A stretch of DNA of 64,000 bases from Rhodospirillaceae bacterium (GCA_029243545.1 JAQWRV010000022.1:1-64000); one strand, 5' to 3'; positions 45,235 through 54,276 are shown, counted from the first letter of the stretch. Translations and numbers: made by a program. Notes: generated by a model not told the origin, from the letters alone.

Positions 45235-45531
45235 ATGAGCGAAGAATCACAACAGCCGAATACCCTGCCTGGCGAAACACCGGCAGGCAAAACTGCGGCA
45301 CGGATCAAAGGGCACCTCACCGTCGCCTGGATCGCAACGGCGTTTACCCTCGCCACTTATTTACTATTGATGATCTCCGTGGCCGTAAAACCGTCGTTCC
45401 TTGCGCAGACGATTGCGCCTGGTGGCGCGCTCACACTGGGGATTGTTGGCGGCGTGCTGATTATTCTGCTCCTAATCGGTGTCGCCACTGCCTTCACGAT
45501 TTGGAATAACAAAATGGACAGCGACGCATGA
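45235..45531 (+). CDS. DUF485-like small membrane protein
   Basis: The 98-residue protein has two membrane helices (about 30-50 and 62-85). Such DUF485 proteins (YjcH) always accompany acetate-type SSS symporters. Its stop overlaps the symporter ATG (ATGA at 45528-45531). Confidence 0.83.
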   Translation: MSEESQQPNTLPGETPAGKTAARIKGHLTVAWIATAFTLATYLLLMISVAVKPSFLAQTIAPGGALTLGIVGGVLIILLLIGVATAFTIWNNKMDSDA

Positions 45532-47015
45532 ATTTTGCCGCCATTTCAATGTTCCTAGTGGTGGTCGCTATCTCTCTGGGTATCACCCATTGGGCGTCAA
45601 AGAGAAGCCAGTCGCGGGCACAGTTTTACACGGCGGATGGGTCACTCTCGGGCTTTAAGAATGGCGCGGCGTTCACCGGTGAGTTCCTTTCGGCGGCAAC
45701 CTTCCTCGGCATCACTGGCATCTATTTTACGTCGGGTTATGACGGACTGATTTATTCCATCGGCGCAGCAATGGGGTGGCCGGTTCTAGTATTCCTACTC
45801 GCCACCCGTCTGCGCACCATGGGTAAATACACCCTAACGGATGTGCTGACCTATCGGTTGAAGGACCCTTCACTACGCATATTCTCCGCCAGCGCCACAG
45901 TTATCATTCTCCTGCTCTACATGGTCGCCCAATTAGTCGGCGCCGGATTACTGATTGAGTTTCTTTTCGGGCTGGATTTTGTTTGGTCGCTGACACTCAT
46001 TGGCATCTTGATGATCATCTATGTGGTGTTTGGCGGCATGGTGGCGACCACCTGGGTTCAAATCGTCAAAGCTGGGTTTTTGTGGGCGCTTGGCTTGGTG
46101 CTGGCTATCGGCGTGCTGGCGACCTTTGATTTCAGTTTGGAAAAACTACTGACAGCGGCCATCGATAAGCACCCCAACGGCTTGAAGATCATGGAGTCCA
46201 GCGGGTTTACATCCGTTGGTGCTGCCATCTCTGCGGCACTGACACAGGCCGTCGGCATTGCCGGGCTGCCTCATTTCATTATGCGGTTCTTCACCGTACC
46301 CAATGTGCGTGAAGCGCGAAGGTCCGCCGCTTATGCCACCGCCATGATCGGCGGTTTTTATATCGTCATGATCATCATTGGATTCGGCACGATCGCCATC
46401 CTCAATGGTAATCCTGAATACGCGGTCGGTCCGGCCCTACTCCGGAACGGCAACAATATGGCGCCGCTTTATCTGGCCCATGCTTTGGGCGGCGATATTC
46501 TGTTAGGGATTTGCGCCGCCACCGTGTTTGCCACCATCTTGGCCGTTGTCTCCGCCCTCACCCTGGCTGTGGCCGCAGCGATTTCCCATGATCTCTACGG
46601 CATGGTTATCCGCAAGGGCGAGCAGACAGAGGCCGAAGAACTCAAAGTATCGCGTTTTACGGCGTTGGCCTTTGGCCTTGTAACTATTGTGCTGAGTCTG
46701 ACGTTCAAGAACGAGAACATCACATTTCTGGTGGTCACTTCATTATCGCTAGCTGCCAGTTCAACCTTTCCGGTACTATTCTTGGCCTGCTTCTGGCCTC
46801 GCCTCACAGCCAAGGGTGCTCTTATTGGCGGCACCACAGGTTTGCTCTGTGCAGTGGCGGGCGTCATTCTCGGGCCAACGGTCTGGGTAGCCATTTTTGG
46901 GTTCGATACGCCGATCTTCCCCTACCAGTATCCGACCATTGTATCGTTCCCCCTGGCCATGGTCGTGACCATGAGTGTATCCATGCTGGGCCCCAAGACA
47001 GGCGTTCATACGTGA
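45528..47015 (+). CDS. Sodium:solute symporter, ActP (acetate) type
   Basis: The 495-residue membrane protein has about 13 helices and SSS motifs (FYTADGSLSGFKNGAAFTGEFLSAATFLG, GLPHFIMRFFTVPNVREARRSAAYA). It imports a short carboxylate with Na+ or H+. The DUF485 partner supports the acetate/glycolate class. Whether it serves the neighbouring catabolic genes cannot be told. Confidence 0.9.
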   Translation: MNFAAISMFLVVVAISLGITHWASKRSQSRAQFYTADGSLSGFKNGAAFTGEFLSAATFLGITGIYFTSGYDGLIYSIGAAMGWPVLVFLLATRLRTMGKYTLTDVLTYRLKDPSLRIFSASATVIILLLYMVAQLVGAGLLIEFLFGLDFVWSLTLIGILMIIYVVFGGMVATTWVQIVKAGFLWALGLVLAIGVLATFDFSLEKLLTAAIDKHPNGLKIMESSGFTSVGAAISAALTQAVGIAGLPHFIMRFFTVPNVREARRSAAYATAMIGGFYIVMIIIGFGTIAILNGNPEYAVGPALLRNGNNMAPLYLAHALGGDILLGICAATVFATILAVVSALTLAVAAAISHDLYGMVIRKGEQTEAEELKVSRFTALAFGLVTIVLSLTFKNENITFLVVTSLSLAASSTFPVLFLACFWPRLTAKGALIGGTTGLLCAVAGVILGPTVWVAIFGFDTPIFPYQYPTIVSFPLAMVVTMSVSMLGPKTGVHT

Positions 47016-47042
47016 AAGGGAAAAAGTGAAAGGCCAAGGCCC

Positions 47043-47444
47043 ATGACAACAGAAAAAATTCACGGCGGTTGTTTGTGTGGCGCCGTCACTTATGCGGCCG
47101 AGACGGTTTACCGCATGTATCTCTATTGTTTTTGCTCGCGCTGCCGCAAAAAGAGCGGCACGGCGCACTCCGCTAACTTATTTCTCGACACCCAATATTT
47201 CCAATGGCTGAGCGGCGAAAATCACGTCATCAACTACAGGCTTCCTGACGCAAACGGCGTTACCAACTGCTTCTGCGGCACCTGCGGTTGCCGCATGCCG
47301 CGGGTAACAGAAAAGGGTGTTTCAATTCCAGCGGGGAGCTTAAACACCTCCCCTCATGCCGGTCCAGACAAGTGCATCTACTGGGACTCACGCGCACCCT
47401 GGCTGCCGTCACGCGAAGAAATCCAAAAAGTGGCGGATTCCTAA
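47043..47444 (+). CDS. GFA/CENP-V-fold zinc protein
   Basis: The 133-residue protein has the zinc cysteines of the GFA family: GGCLCGAVTY, FCSRCRKKSG and FCGTCGCRMP. Members bind zinc and some assist glutathione-formaldehyde adducts; most are not characterised. It begins 27 bases after the symporter stop. Confidence 0.88.
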   Translation: MTTEKIHGGCLCGAVTYAAETVYRMYLYCFCSRCRKKSGTAHSANLFLDTQYFQWLSGENHVINYRLPDANGVTNCFCGTCGCRMPRVTEKGVSIPAGSLNTSPHAGPDKCIYWDSRAPWLPSREEIQKVADS

Positions 47445-47512
47445 CTTTAATATAAAGTTCCCCCCCTCTCCGAATCCACGCTAGGCTCTCACTTTCCAGG
47501 AGGGGTCAAGTC

Positions 47513-49102
47513 ATGAAACTATTAATATCTGCGTTTTCGTTCATCGTATTGTTATTGCCGTTATCAGCCGCTGCGCAAAGCGCGCAGGAACGCTGCACCG
47601 CCTTAAGTGGGCCGGGCGCCACCGTTGAACATCGCATGGTCTCTTTGCCCGATGCACCAACGCGCATACTGAAATCTCAAGTAGACCCTGCGCATGACGG
47701 ATTGCCGGAATCGTGCCGCATCCACGGACTCATCGCACCGCAAACCCATTTTGAATTGCGTATGCCGACAGAAACCTGGAACGGCAAATTCCTTATGGCC
47801 GGCTGCGGCGGCTATTGCGGCACCATCGATACCGGTCGAACCGACCCTGGCCTGGCCCGCAATTACGCTGTTGTACAAACCGACATGGGACATCAAGGCT
47901 CCAGCTGGTTGTTCGCTTATAACAACTTGCAAGGCGAAATCGATTTCGGATTCCGCTCCACCCATACGGTTGCTAAGGCCTCGAAAGAAATCATCGATGC
48001 CTATTACGGTAGTCGGGCCGAGAAGAATTACTTCATGGGCTGCTCCACGGGCGGCCGTCAGGCCATGGTGGAAGCACAACGCTTCCCGCGCGACTTCGAC
48101 GGCATTATCGCCGGAGCACCGGTTTACGATGAAACCGGAGACGGCGCCTACTTCGTGGCATGGAACCCGCTCGCCAATATGGGTGAAGACGGCAAGCCCA
48201 TTCTCAGCCCTGACAAATTACCAATGATCCGCCAATCCGTAATGGACACGTGCGATGCAGCGGACGGCTTGGAAGACGGTATTCTGCAAGACCCACGCCA
48301 ATGCGGCTGGAAGCCGGAAGATATTCAATGCCGGCGTGGACGCGATGGTGACAGTTGCCTGACCACCGACGAAGTTGAGGTGTTGAATAAAATATATACG
48401 GGCGCGACAGATTCGAATGGTGAGCCATGGTACTTCGGTATGTCACGCGGGTCGGAATACACCTGGACGCCAGAATTTATCGGACAAGACGGCAAGATCG
48501 GTAATTGGCTCGAAGGGCCACAAAGTTTTGGTGAAGAATTTATGACCACTATGCCGTTCTTTTACGACCCACCGGCAGGCACCCCGGCATCAACATTTGA
48601 TTTCGATCGCGATCCGCCCCGCATGGGCCTGACCGAAGGAATCTACAATTCACAAAACCCCGACTTGCGGAAATTCAAAAAGAACGGCGGTAAGATGCTG
48701 CTCTATCACGGATGGGATGACGACCAGATTCCACCGGGCATTAGTGTCGACTATTACGATACAGTGACACGGACCATGGGTGGCCCCGCGCAGACCAAGG
48801 ACTTCTTCCGCCTGTTTATGATTCCGTCCATGCTCCACTGCACCATGGGAGGTCCCGGCGGCACGGCAATCGATTGGGTGACGGCCTTGGAGAATTGGGT
48901 GGAAAATGGCCAAGCGCCCGATGAGATCATTGTCCGTAAACGTGTCACCCAGGGCATGGGGCAACCGCGTGCAAGATTCCCGCTCGATCCTTCGGAATAC
49001 AATCAAACGCGGCGCGTCTTCGCCTATCCCGATGTTGCGCGGTACAAAGGTGAAGGTGATCCGAATGATCCGGGCAATTGGGAGAAAGCATCAAACCCCT
49101 AA
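47513..49102 (+). CDS. Tannase/feruloyl esterase family protein
   Basis: The 529-residue protein has a Sec signal (hydrophobic 2-20, cleavage near AAAQ) and the tannase motif GCSTGGRQAMVEAQRFP with the nucleophile Ser near residue 178; the family CS-D-HC set is complete with an Asp in HGWDDDQIPP and His in SMLHCTMGG. It cleaves ester bonds of plant phenolics in the periplasm or outside. The ribosome site AGGAGGGG is strong. The tail YPDVARYKGEGDPNDPGNW is typical. Confidence 0.92.
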   Translation: MKLLISAFSFIVLLLPLSAAAQSAQERCTALSGPGATVEHRMVSLPDAPTRILKSQVDPAHDGLPESCRIHGLIAPQTHFELRMPTETWNGKFLMAGCGGYCGTIDTGRTDPGLARNYAVVQTDMGHQGSSWLFAYNNLQGEIDFGFRSTHTVAKASKEIIDAYYGSRAEKNYFMGCSTGGRQAMVEAQRFPRDFDGIIAGAPVYDETGDGAYFVAWNPLANMGEDGKPILSPDKLPMIRQSVMDTCDAADGLEDGILQDPRQCGWKPEDIQCRRGRDGDSCLTTDEVEVLNKIYTGATDSNGEPWYFGMSRGSEYTWTPEFIGQDGKIGNWLEGPQSFGEEFMTTMPFFYDPPAGTPASTFDFDRDPPRMGLTEGIYNSQNPDLRKFKKNGGKMLLYHGWDDDQIPPGISVDYYDTVTRTMGGPAQTKDFFRLFMIPSMLHCTMGGPGGTAIDWVTALENWVENGQAPDEIIVRKRVTQGMGQPRARFPLDPSEYNQTRRVFAYPDVARYKGEGDPNDPGNWEKASNP

Positions 49103-49125
49103 CCCATAGACTCAGAGTCTTTGCC

Positions 49126-49536
49126 ATGCATGTGAGGCATTCCGTTACATACTCCTTAGCGGCTGTGTTTGCAGTGGCGGCGTTTACAGTGGCCTCACCG
49201 CCTGTGCGTGCCGATGGAATACTCATTCGCAATGTCACCCTCATTGATAGCAATGGCGGCGCGGCTGTGCCTGGCATCTCTGTCCTGGTTCAAGTTGAGC
49301 GAATTGCGGCAGTTGTCAAAAATTTGGCTGCACCTGCCGCCGATGTCCCAACGGCCGATGTCCTAGCGATAGACGGCACTGGCAGATTTCTCATTCCCGT
49401 ATTGATGGATGTGCACATCAATTTTCTAGGAGCCGGAGCTTGGTGGGGATTGAGCAAGACCTCTGACATAGCCGCCGTCATTAAAAACGGCCAGGTGATA
49501 GACCCCAGTGCGCCGCACCTGCCGATCAATAAATAG
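49126..49536 (+). pseudogene. Amidohydrolase remnant with internal deletion
   Basis: The 136-residue open frame has a signal peptide (MHVRHSVTYSLAAVF..) and the N-terminal part of an amidohydrolase: ILIRNVTLIDSNGG, ISVLVQVERIAAV and GRFLIPVLMDVHIN, where the metal motif VHIH has become VHIN. Soon after, at AGAWWGLS, it joins directly to a C-terminal amidohydrolase tail TSDIAAVIKNGQVIDPS. Intact family members are 400 residues or longer, so about 300 residues with most metal ligands are missing. It cannot be a working amidohydrolase. The reading frame is intact across the join. Confidence 0.85.
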
Positions 49537-49587
49537 TGCGGTGAAAGTTCTTATGCCACACCAGGGCAAGTTTACCCAGCCGCGCTC

Positions 49588-49627
49588 CATATATCGTAAT
49601 AGGCGGCATAGACCGTCATATATCGTA
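49588..49627. repeat. Pair of 11-bp direct repeats CATATATCGTA
   Basis: Two identical copies at 49588-49598 and 49617-49627 are spaced 29 bases apart, upstream of the methyltransferase start at 49690. They could bind a regulator; three DNA turns would be near 31 bases, close to this spacing. Confidence 0.4.
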
Positions 49628-49689
49628 GCTCTGACAGGACACAGTAGGTAATATTAGGAGCGCAATTTTCATCCGTGAGGAATTGATCC

Positions 49690-50886
49690 ATGACCGATTA
49701 TGTACGGCACGCACTCAAAGTTAAGCCAACTCAAGATGAGTACGCACGGCAGACATTTACGCAAAGTATGCGCACCTATGTGCTGCACGATGTCGCCAAC
49801 GGTATGAAGACGGTCTATGACCGCAAGGTTGAGCCGGACTTCGAAAAGCGTAACGCCCGCAAGCCCAAAGACGGGCCGGAAGTGCATAAAGCGTTGAAAG
49901 ACGAGACCTTGTTCAAGTTCTATTCCAGCATTCGCTGCAATGCACAGGAAATGGCGTTCCGGTCTGTGATCCCTACGCTAGAGCGCAACTTTGAAGCCAC
50001 CAATCGCAAAGCGCAGGCCCTCGCCCGATCGACTGAAAAAGCTGCTGGCTCGTTAGAGATCAACCCCTCTTTCGAAGTGCCGCACTACGTGGCCGGCCTT
50101 GACGTCCATCTCATGCCCGGCGGTTATGACACGGAACACACACGCGACGACGTGACCCAAGGTGCGCTCTACGACAATGGTATTTCCGTTTTTAGCATGG
50201 GCCTGTTTGGAGACGAACTGGATGATATTGGCACAACCATTTCCAAGTTCATCAGCACCAAGTATCCCGATTTTGAACCAGCGCGCATTCTCGACTTAGG
50301 CTGCACAGTTGGTCACAACACAGTGCCCTGGGCGCGGACCTATCCGAACGCAGAAGTACATGCTGTTGATGTTGGCGCGCCAGGACTCCGCTATGCCCAT
50401 GCGCGCGCGCAGTCTCTCGGCAAAACCGTGCACTTCCACCAGCAAAGCGCAGAGCACTTAAGCTTTGAGGACGAGTCCTTCGATATGATCTTCTCGTCGA
50501 TGTTTTTGCATGAGGTGCCGGGCAAAGGCATTCGCAATGTCTTTAACGAATCACACCGGCTGCTCAAGCCGGGCGGGCTGATGCTACACATGGAACTGCC
50601 CACTAACGACATGCTGGAGCCATACGACAGCTTCTATTTGGATTGGGACGCCTATTACAACAAAGAGCCGTTCTATAAGGCCTTCCGCGATATGAACGCT
50701 AAAGAGGTGTGCACGACAGCAGGGTTCGGAAAAGAGAAATTCTTCCACTACATCATCCCGAGCTTAGGCTTTTTCGGCGAAGATGCGGTGGTTAAATCAA
50801 TCGATAATCAGTCTGGCCAGGCAGACGAGAACACCGGCCGGCTTTCTGACGGCATCAACTGGTTCTGCTTCGGCGCGTGGAAGTAA
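49690..50886 (+). CDS. SAM-dependent methyltransferase (paralogue without Tat signal)
   Basis: The 398-residue protein has a long N-terminal region with no signal, a family segment (VHLMPGGYDTEHTRDDVTQGALYDNG) and a methyltransferase domain with motif I ILDLGCTVGHNT near residue 200, FDMIFSSMFLHE and RLLKPGGLML. It shares the PGGY and xYxxG sections with the Tat-type gene at 44026-45213, so they are distant paralogues. Motif I is GCTVGH, losing one usual glycine. The methyl acceptor is unknown. Confidence 0.82.
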   Translation: MTDYVRHALKVKPTQDEYARQTFTQSMRTYVLHDVANGMKTVYDRKVEPDFEKRNARKPKDGPEVHKALKDETLFKFYSSIRCNAQEMAFRSVIPTLERNFEATNRKAQALARSTEKAAGSLEINPSFEVPHYVAGLDVHLMPGGYDTEHTRDDVTQGALYDNGISVFSMGLFGDELDDIGTTISKFISTKYPDFEPARILDLGCTVGHNTVPWARTYPNAEVHAVDVGAPGLRYAHARAQSLGKTVHFHQQSAEHLSFEDESFDMIFSSMFLHEVPGKGIRNVFNESHRLLKPGGLMLHMELPTNDMLEPYDSFYLDWDAYYNKEPFYKAFRDMNAKEVCTTAGFGKEKFFHYIIPSLGFFGEDAVVKSIDNQSGQADENTGRLSDGINWFCFGAWK

Positions 50887-50920
50887 CGCGCGTTAGATTA
50901 TTTATAGATCGCGGCGCGCC

Positions 50921-51139
50921 CTACTGTACGCTGCAAGTGTTGATACCAAGTGCCTTGTAAATATAGCAACGTGCCAAGGCTCCAGAAATTACGACTGTAA
51001 CACCGACGATAAATGCTACTCCGGCGAGCAGCTGACCAACCCAATCGCTGCCCAAAAAGTTAGAAAATGGGACGGCCAGAAGAATTAGGCCGAAGACAAT
51101 CCTTATCATCCGGTCCACTGTGCCAACATTTGTATCCAT
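50921..51139 (-). CDS. DUF2892-like inner-membrane protein
   Basis: The 72-residue protein has MDTNVGTVDRMIRIVFGLILL, then two membrane helices and a C-terminal AGALxRCYIYKALGINTC-like end, the YgaP-type DUF2892 domain. The start is ATG 51139 with GAGGAGG upstream, not the longer frame. A cysteine near the end is typical of the family; it may be linked to sulfur metabolism. Confidence 0.85.
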   Translation of the reverse strand: MDTNVGTVDRMIRIVFGLILLAVPFSNFLGSDWVGQLLAGVAFIVGVTVVISGALARCYIYKALGINTCSVQ

Positions 51140-51198
51140 TGAGCCCTCCTCATAATTATTTGCCAAGCAAAAGCCAAGATTATTGGCCCATACAAACA

Positions 51199-51352
51199 TC
51201 AAATGGGCATGCGCTCAAGGCGTCCGTCGCTGCCCCGGGGCTCTACATCAAACTTGCCCGTTTTGGCCACAGCTTTACGCGCGGTAAAGTATGGCTCCCA
51301 ATACGTATGAAACGGGAGTTCCCGCTGAGAATATCGAACGGCGATTGAGCAT
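51199..51352 (-). pseudogene. 5' stub of a Tat-methyltransferase paralogue
   Basis: From ATG 51352 (GGGAGGA ribosome site) the frame gives MLNRRSIFSAGTPVSYVLG, a twin-arginine start, then stops at TAA. Continuing in another frame from the same spot gives KAVAKTGKFDVEPRGSDGRLERMPI and a TGA at 51199. The second part matches residues 32-49 of the Tat methyltransferase at 44026 (FDVEHRGTVGRLERLP) in 11 of about 17 places. So this is the beginning of a third copy, cut off and frameshifted. Nothing of its methyltransferase domain remains. Confidence 0.75.
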
Positions 51353-51573
51353 AAAATTCCTCCCGGTTGCGGCGCAGACTGTGTAACGACGGCCTACCCT
51401 TTGTCACAACTAGTGCCAAATCCACGGGAGTCCAGGAAGACCCAATTCGGGGATGAATTGCTAGACTTTCTTAATACACGCGGAGTGCGCCAAGCAGTTT
51501 CGCGCTGGATTGCCAGAATACTTAGGGTTTAGACTACTAATACAAGACACTTTCAACCGCAGGGACTCTCACA

Positions 51574-52095
51574 ATGAAACTCAGTCAAATGGTACGGACC
51601 GCTGTTCAGATCTCCGATCTTGAGCGATCCAAGGCGTTTTATCAGACGGTTTTGGGTTTCAGCGAGGTTTACGCTGAAGGCACGGCTGAGGATGGCAACA
51701 TGCACAAATTCATCGGCATGCCAGCGGGCGTGACCACCCGGGTGTGTATACTCAAGCAACCGGATTACTCACCGTATGGTATGATCGGCCTGTTCGAGGT
51801 TAAGAACCCCTCGCCTCCAACCATCGAAAGATCAAGCCAGGGCTGCAACCTGGGTGAGCTCTGCATGGTGTTTTATTGCAGCGACCTGGATGAAATTATC
51901 CGCCGGGCTGATGGGCATGCCCATTCCATCGTATGTGAACCAGCCCGCATTGAAATACGAGGCCGCATAAAGCAGCGGGAAATGGCCATGCGTGGCCCAG
52001 ACGGTGAAAAGATCAACCTGATCGAGTGGGACCCCAGCGAAGCCGTTAGCGGCAACCGGCCTGAAAAGTGGGCCGGCGACCCCATCGAGTATTAA
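51574..52095 (+). CDS. VOC/glyoxalase superfamily protein
   Basis: The 173-residue protein has the VOC start RTAVQISDLERSKAFYQTVLGF and the metal-site-like end MRGPDGEKINLIEWD. Such proteins are dioxygenases, isomerases or lyases on small substrates. The first metal ligand (His/Gln at RTAVQ) is glutamine. Its stop overlaps the 3' end of a leftward remnant at 52092-52196. Confidence 0.8.
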   Translation: MKLSQMVRTAVQISDLERSKAFYQTVLGFSEVYAEGTAEDGNMHKFIGMPAGVTTRVCILKQPDYSPYGMIGLFEVKNPSPPTIERSSQGCNLGELCMVFYCSDLDEIIRRADGHAHSIVCEPARIEIRGRIKQREMAMRGPDGEKINLIEWDPSEAVSGNRPEKWAGDPIEY

Positions 52096-52196
52096 GCCCT
52101 GATGTAGGGTGTGGACTTACGCCGGAAGCTGTCAGCTTGTGTCCAGTCGCCACCAGTAAATTCGGGTACGCCGGGATAGGGGTAAACCGGCCGGCT
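52092..52196 (-). pseudogene. Possible C-terminal remnant of a tannase-like gene
   Basis: Reading left from 52196 the frame gives SRPVYPYPGVPEFTGG, then DWTQADSFRRKSTPYIRA and a stop at 52092. The pattern RPxYPYPxVxxxxGxGDxxxAxSF is that of the C-terminal end of tannase/feruloyl esterase proteins, as at 47513-49102. The frame is blocked upstream by a stop at about 52221. Only the tail survives; the identification rests on this short match and is uncertain. Confidence 0.4.
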
Positions 52197-52283
52197 AAGG
52201 GATGCTGCGGATGAGTCAGTTTATGAACGCCAAACTGGCTTATCAGGCGTAATCTACACACTTCGAATTTAGTGAGATCTGCC

Positions 52284-53099
52284 ATGAATCGACATCTATC
52301 TAGACTACTCTTGGTTTGCGCCCTAGCGGTTGGACTACCTAACGCTATTTCCGCGAAAACGGTTCTGGTTACCGGCTCCAGCAAAGGTCACGGCTTTGCT
52401 TTTGTGAAGGACTATGCCGCGCGCGGCTGGGCGGTGATTGCCACCTGCCGCAACCCGACATCAGCCACACGCCTGACAGCCTACGCCGCCGAACATGACA
52501 ACGTGGTGGTGGAAGAGCTGGATGTGACGGACTTCGCGGAAGTTGACGCTCTGGCGGAGAAATATAAAGACACACCGATTGACGTTCTAAACTTGAATGG
52601 CGCGATCAATACCTTCCGCTTTAGCCCTAATAAATTCGGCCAGATGGACTACGAATGGTTTAACGAGATCATGCAAGTCAATGTTATCGGCCAACTCTAT
52701 ACAGCCGAGGCTTTCCTCGAACATGTCGCCGCCAGTGATCAAAAAAAGATCGCCGTAATGAGCGCAGTGGGAGGTTCCATTGGCAATGTGCGATCTTCAA
52801 CAGCGCCCTCATACCGCGCAAGCAAGGCGGCCTTAAACATGTTGTTCCGCACTTATGGTGAGGCGGTGAAGGACCGTGGCGTTGCTGTCTTGGTGATTGC
52901 GCCTGGCACGGTGGATGCCGAAGATTACATGAATACAAAGGATCCCTCCGTCATCCCAGCACAGTTCAAGCGCATGATAGAAGTAGGCGCGCTTGAACCG
53001 CGCTCCACCATCGGCAAAATGATAGACCTCATCGACGGCCTAATTGTTGATGACATTGAGGGGTTTCACAAATTTGATGGAACGCCGATGCCCTGGTAA
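52284..53099 (+). CDS. Short-chain dehydrogenase with an apparent signal peptide
   Basis: The 271-residue SDR starts MNRHLSRLLLVCALAVGLPN, which looks like a Sec signal or anchor, then KTVLVTGSSKGHGFAF with the TGxxxGxG cofactor site at residues 30-37. The catalytic Tyr-x-x-x-Lys is in PSYRASKAAL. Soluble NAD(P) is absent from the periplasm, so export would be unusual, and the first 24 residues may be a membrane anchor. ATG 52284 is preferred; GTG 52272 lies in the ribosome site area. Confidence 0.8.
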   Translation: MNRHLSRLLLVCALAVGLPNAISAKTVLVTGSSKGHGFAFVKDYAARGWAVIATCRNPTSATRLTAYAAEHDNVVVEELDVTDFAEVDALAEKYKDTPIDVLNLNGAINTFRFSPNKFGQMDYEWFNEIMQVNVIGQLYTAEAFLEHVAASDQKKIAVMSAVGGSIGNVRSSTAPSYRASKAALNMLFRTYGEAVKDRGVAVLVIAPGTVDAEDYMNTKDPSVIPAQFKRMIEVGALEPRSTIGKMIDLIDGLIVDDIEGFHKFDGTPMPW

Positions 53100-53126
53100 C
53101 GACGTGGCCCGGCATGGAAAGGCTGA

Positions 53127-53465
53127 TTAGTGAGGCTTGACGTTGCCTGAAATGTTTTCCCATGCCATCTGAAATGCCTGCGAGAGGGTCTCGAGAAGCT
53201 TGAGCTCTTCCTCGGTTGGGTCTTTATAGCGTTCACTAATGGCTTGGACTTTATCTGCAAAGCCCAAGCACGTGCGGGCCAAGGTGGGCTCATTTCCTTT
53301 AGTGGCAATATCAGCGGCCTTATGGAGGGAACTACGCAAAACACGCAGTCTCCTCGCAACGTCCTCATGAGGCGGACGCGTTTCATAGTCTTTTAAAATT
53401 GCTTTACAAATAAAGTCCGGCTTGCAGGTAAACCCTTCCAGCTGTGTCGCTCGGATACTTTGCAT
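53127..53465 (-). CDS. Hypothetical alpha-helical protein
   Basis: The 112-residue protein is charged and mostly helical (HEDVARRLRVLRSSLHKAADIA, DPTEEELKLLETLSQAF). It has no signal or membrane segment and no family I recognise. It is 30 bases downstream of the broken receiver gene on the same strand and could be its former partner. Confidence 0.55.
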   Translation of the reverse strand: MQSIRATQLEGFTCKPDFICKAILKDYETRPPHEDVARRLRVLRSSLHKAADIATKGNEPTLARTCLGFADKVQAISERYKDPTEEELKLLETLSQAFQMAWENISGNVKPH

Positions 53466-53495
53466 TTGAGTTGCGACGTTAGCGTCAATGGCGGT

Positions 53496-54046
53496 TTACG
53501 TATAAGTCTTGCCCTCAATTTTGTCCTTGAGCGTATTCAAGACGTCAAAGACCGGAACTTTCATTTTACGCTGTTCTTCCCTACGCCCGTCGGGACCCAT
53601 GTAATTAGGCATAGCAATGAACGGTAGACGCTTAACAATGCGTTCAAGACTATCCATCACGCCCGGCGGCGCCAAGGGAGCGGTCATCACATCATAAGCG
53701 CCCGGCTTCATTGCGCCTTCCAGCTGTTGATTATTGTCGCATTCAATGATGACGGAAATCACGGTGAACGGATTGCGCCCGAATTCATGATTGCGCACCT
53801 TCTTAAGCAAGGGTAAAACATCGTCATGGAAATCAAATGCCACCAGCATGACATCGGGTGATTTATGCATGAGAGCGCCGGTGAGTTTTCAGCACTTTCG
53901 TAGGCGCTTATTTTGCGAAGAACCATGTTACACAACATAGAGACGAGCCCGGTGCGCGCCCCCTCCTTGGATTCGCTTAGATAAAACTCGATCTCTTTGG
54001 GGGGCAATGATTCCAGCGCAATCGGTTTGGTAGTACCTCTGCGCAT
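53496..54046 (-). pseudogene. Frameshifted pseudo-receiver (response regulator-like) gene
   Basis: ATG 54046 begins MRRGTTKPIALESLPPKEIEF and reads to AENSPALS. The rest of the protein, beginning MHKSPDVMLVAFDFHDD and LPLLKKVRNHEFGRNPF, is in the next frame and ends at 53496. One missing base near 53873 (GCGCTCTCATG for GCGCTCCTCATG) explains it. The joined product of about 184 residues fits a CheY-like fold, but the phospho-acceptor Asp position is Ala (VMLVAFD) and the switch Lys is also lacking, so it would be an unphosphorylated pseudo-receiver. Confidence 0.7.
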
Positions 54047-54276
54047 TTTCTATTTCGACTTAATAGTAATAATAATTGTCAAGGTTTCGAATCTAAAATG
54101 TGAAGCAAGGCTTTGTATCAATATTGTTGTATCGAACAAACGTCAGAGAACCCTCTAGATTGAGGGCTTTATATTAATCACTGCGCGGCTAACCTGAATT
54201 GCCCCATTGGCCAAGACGCTCGGTTTGCCTAGTGTTCCGGACATATTCCGAACACGAGCCCAAGGACCGCCCAAAG

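Noticed and set aside
51375-51534. Protein-like open frame (with DELLDFLNTRGVRQAV) in the gap before the VOC gene
   Set aside because: No start codon and no family I could name; may be a further remnant but cannot be supported.
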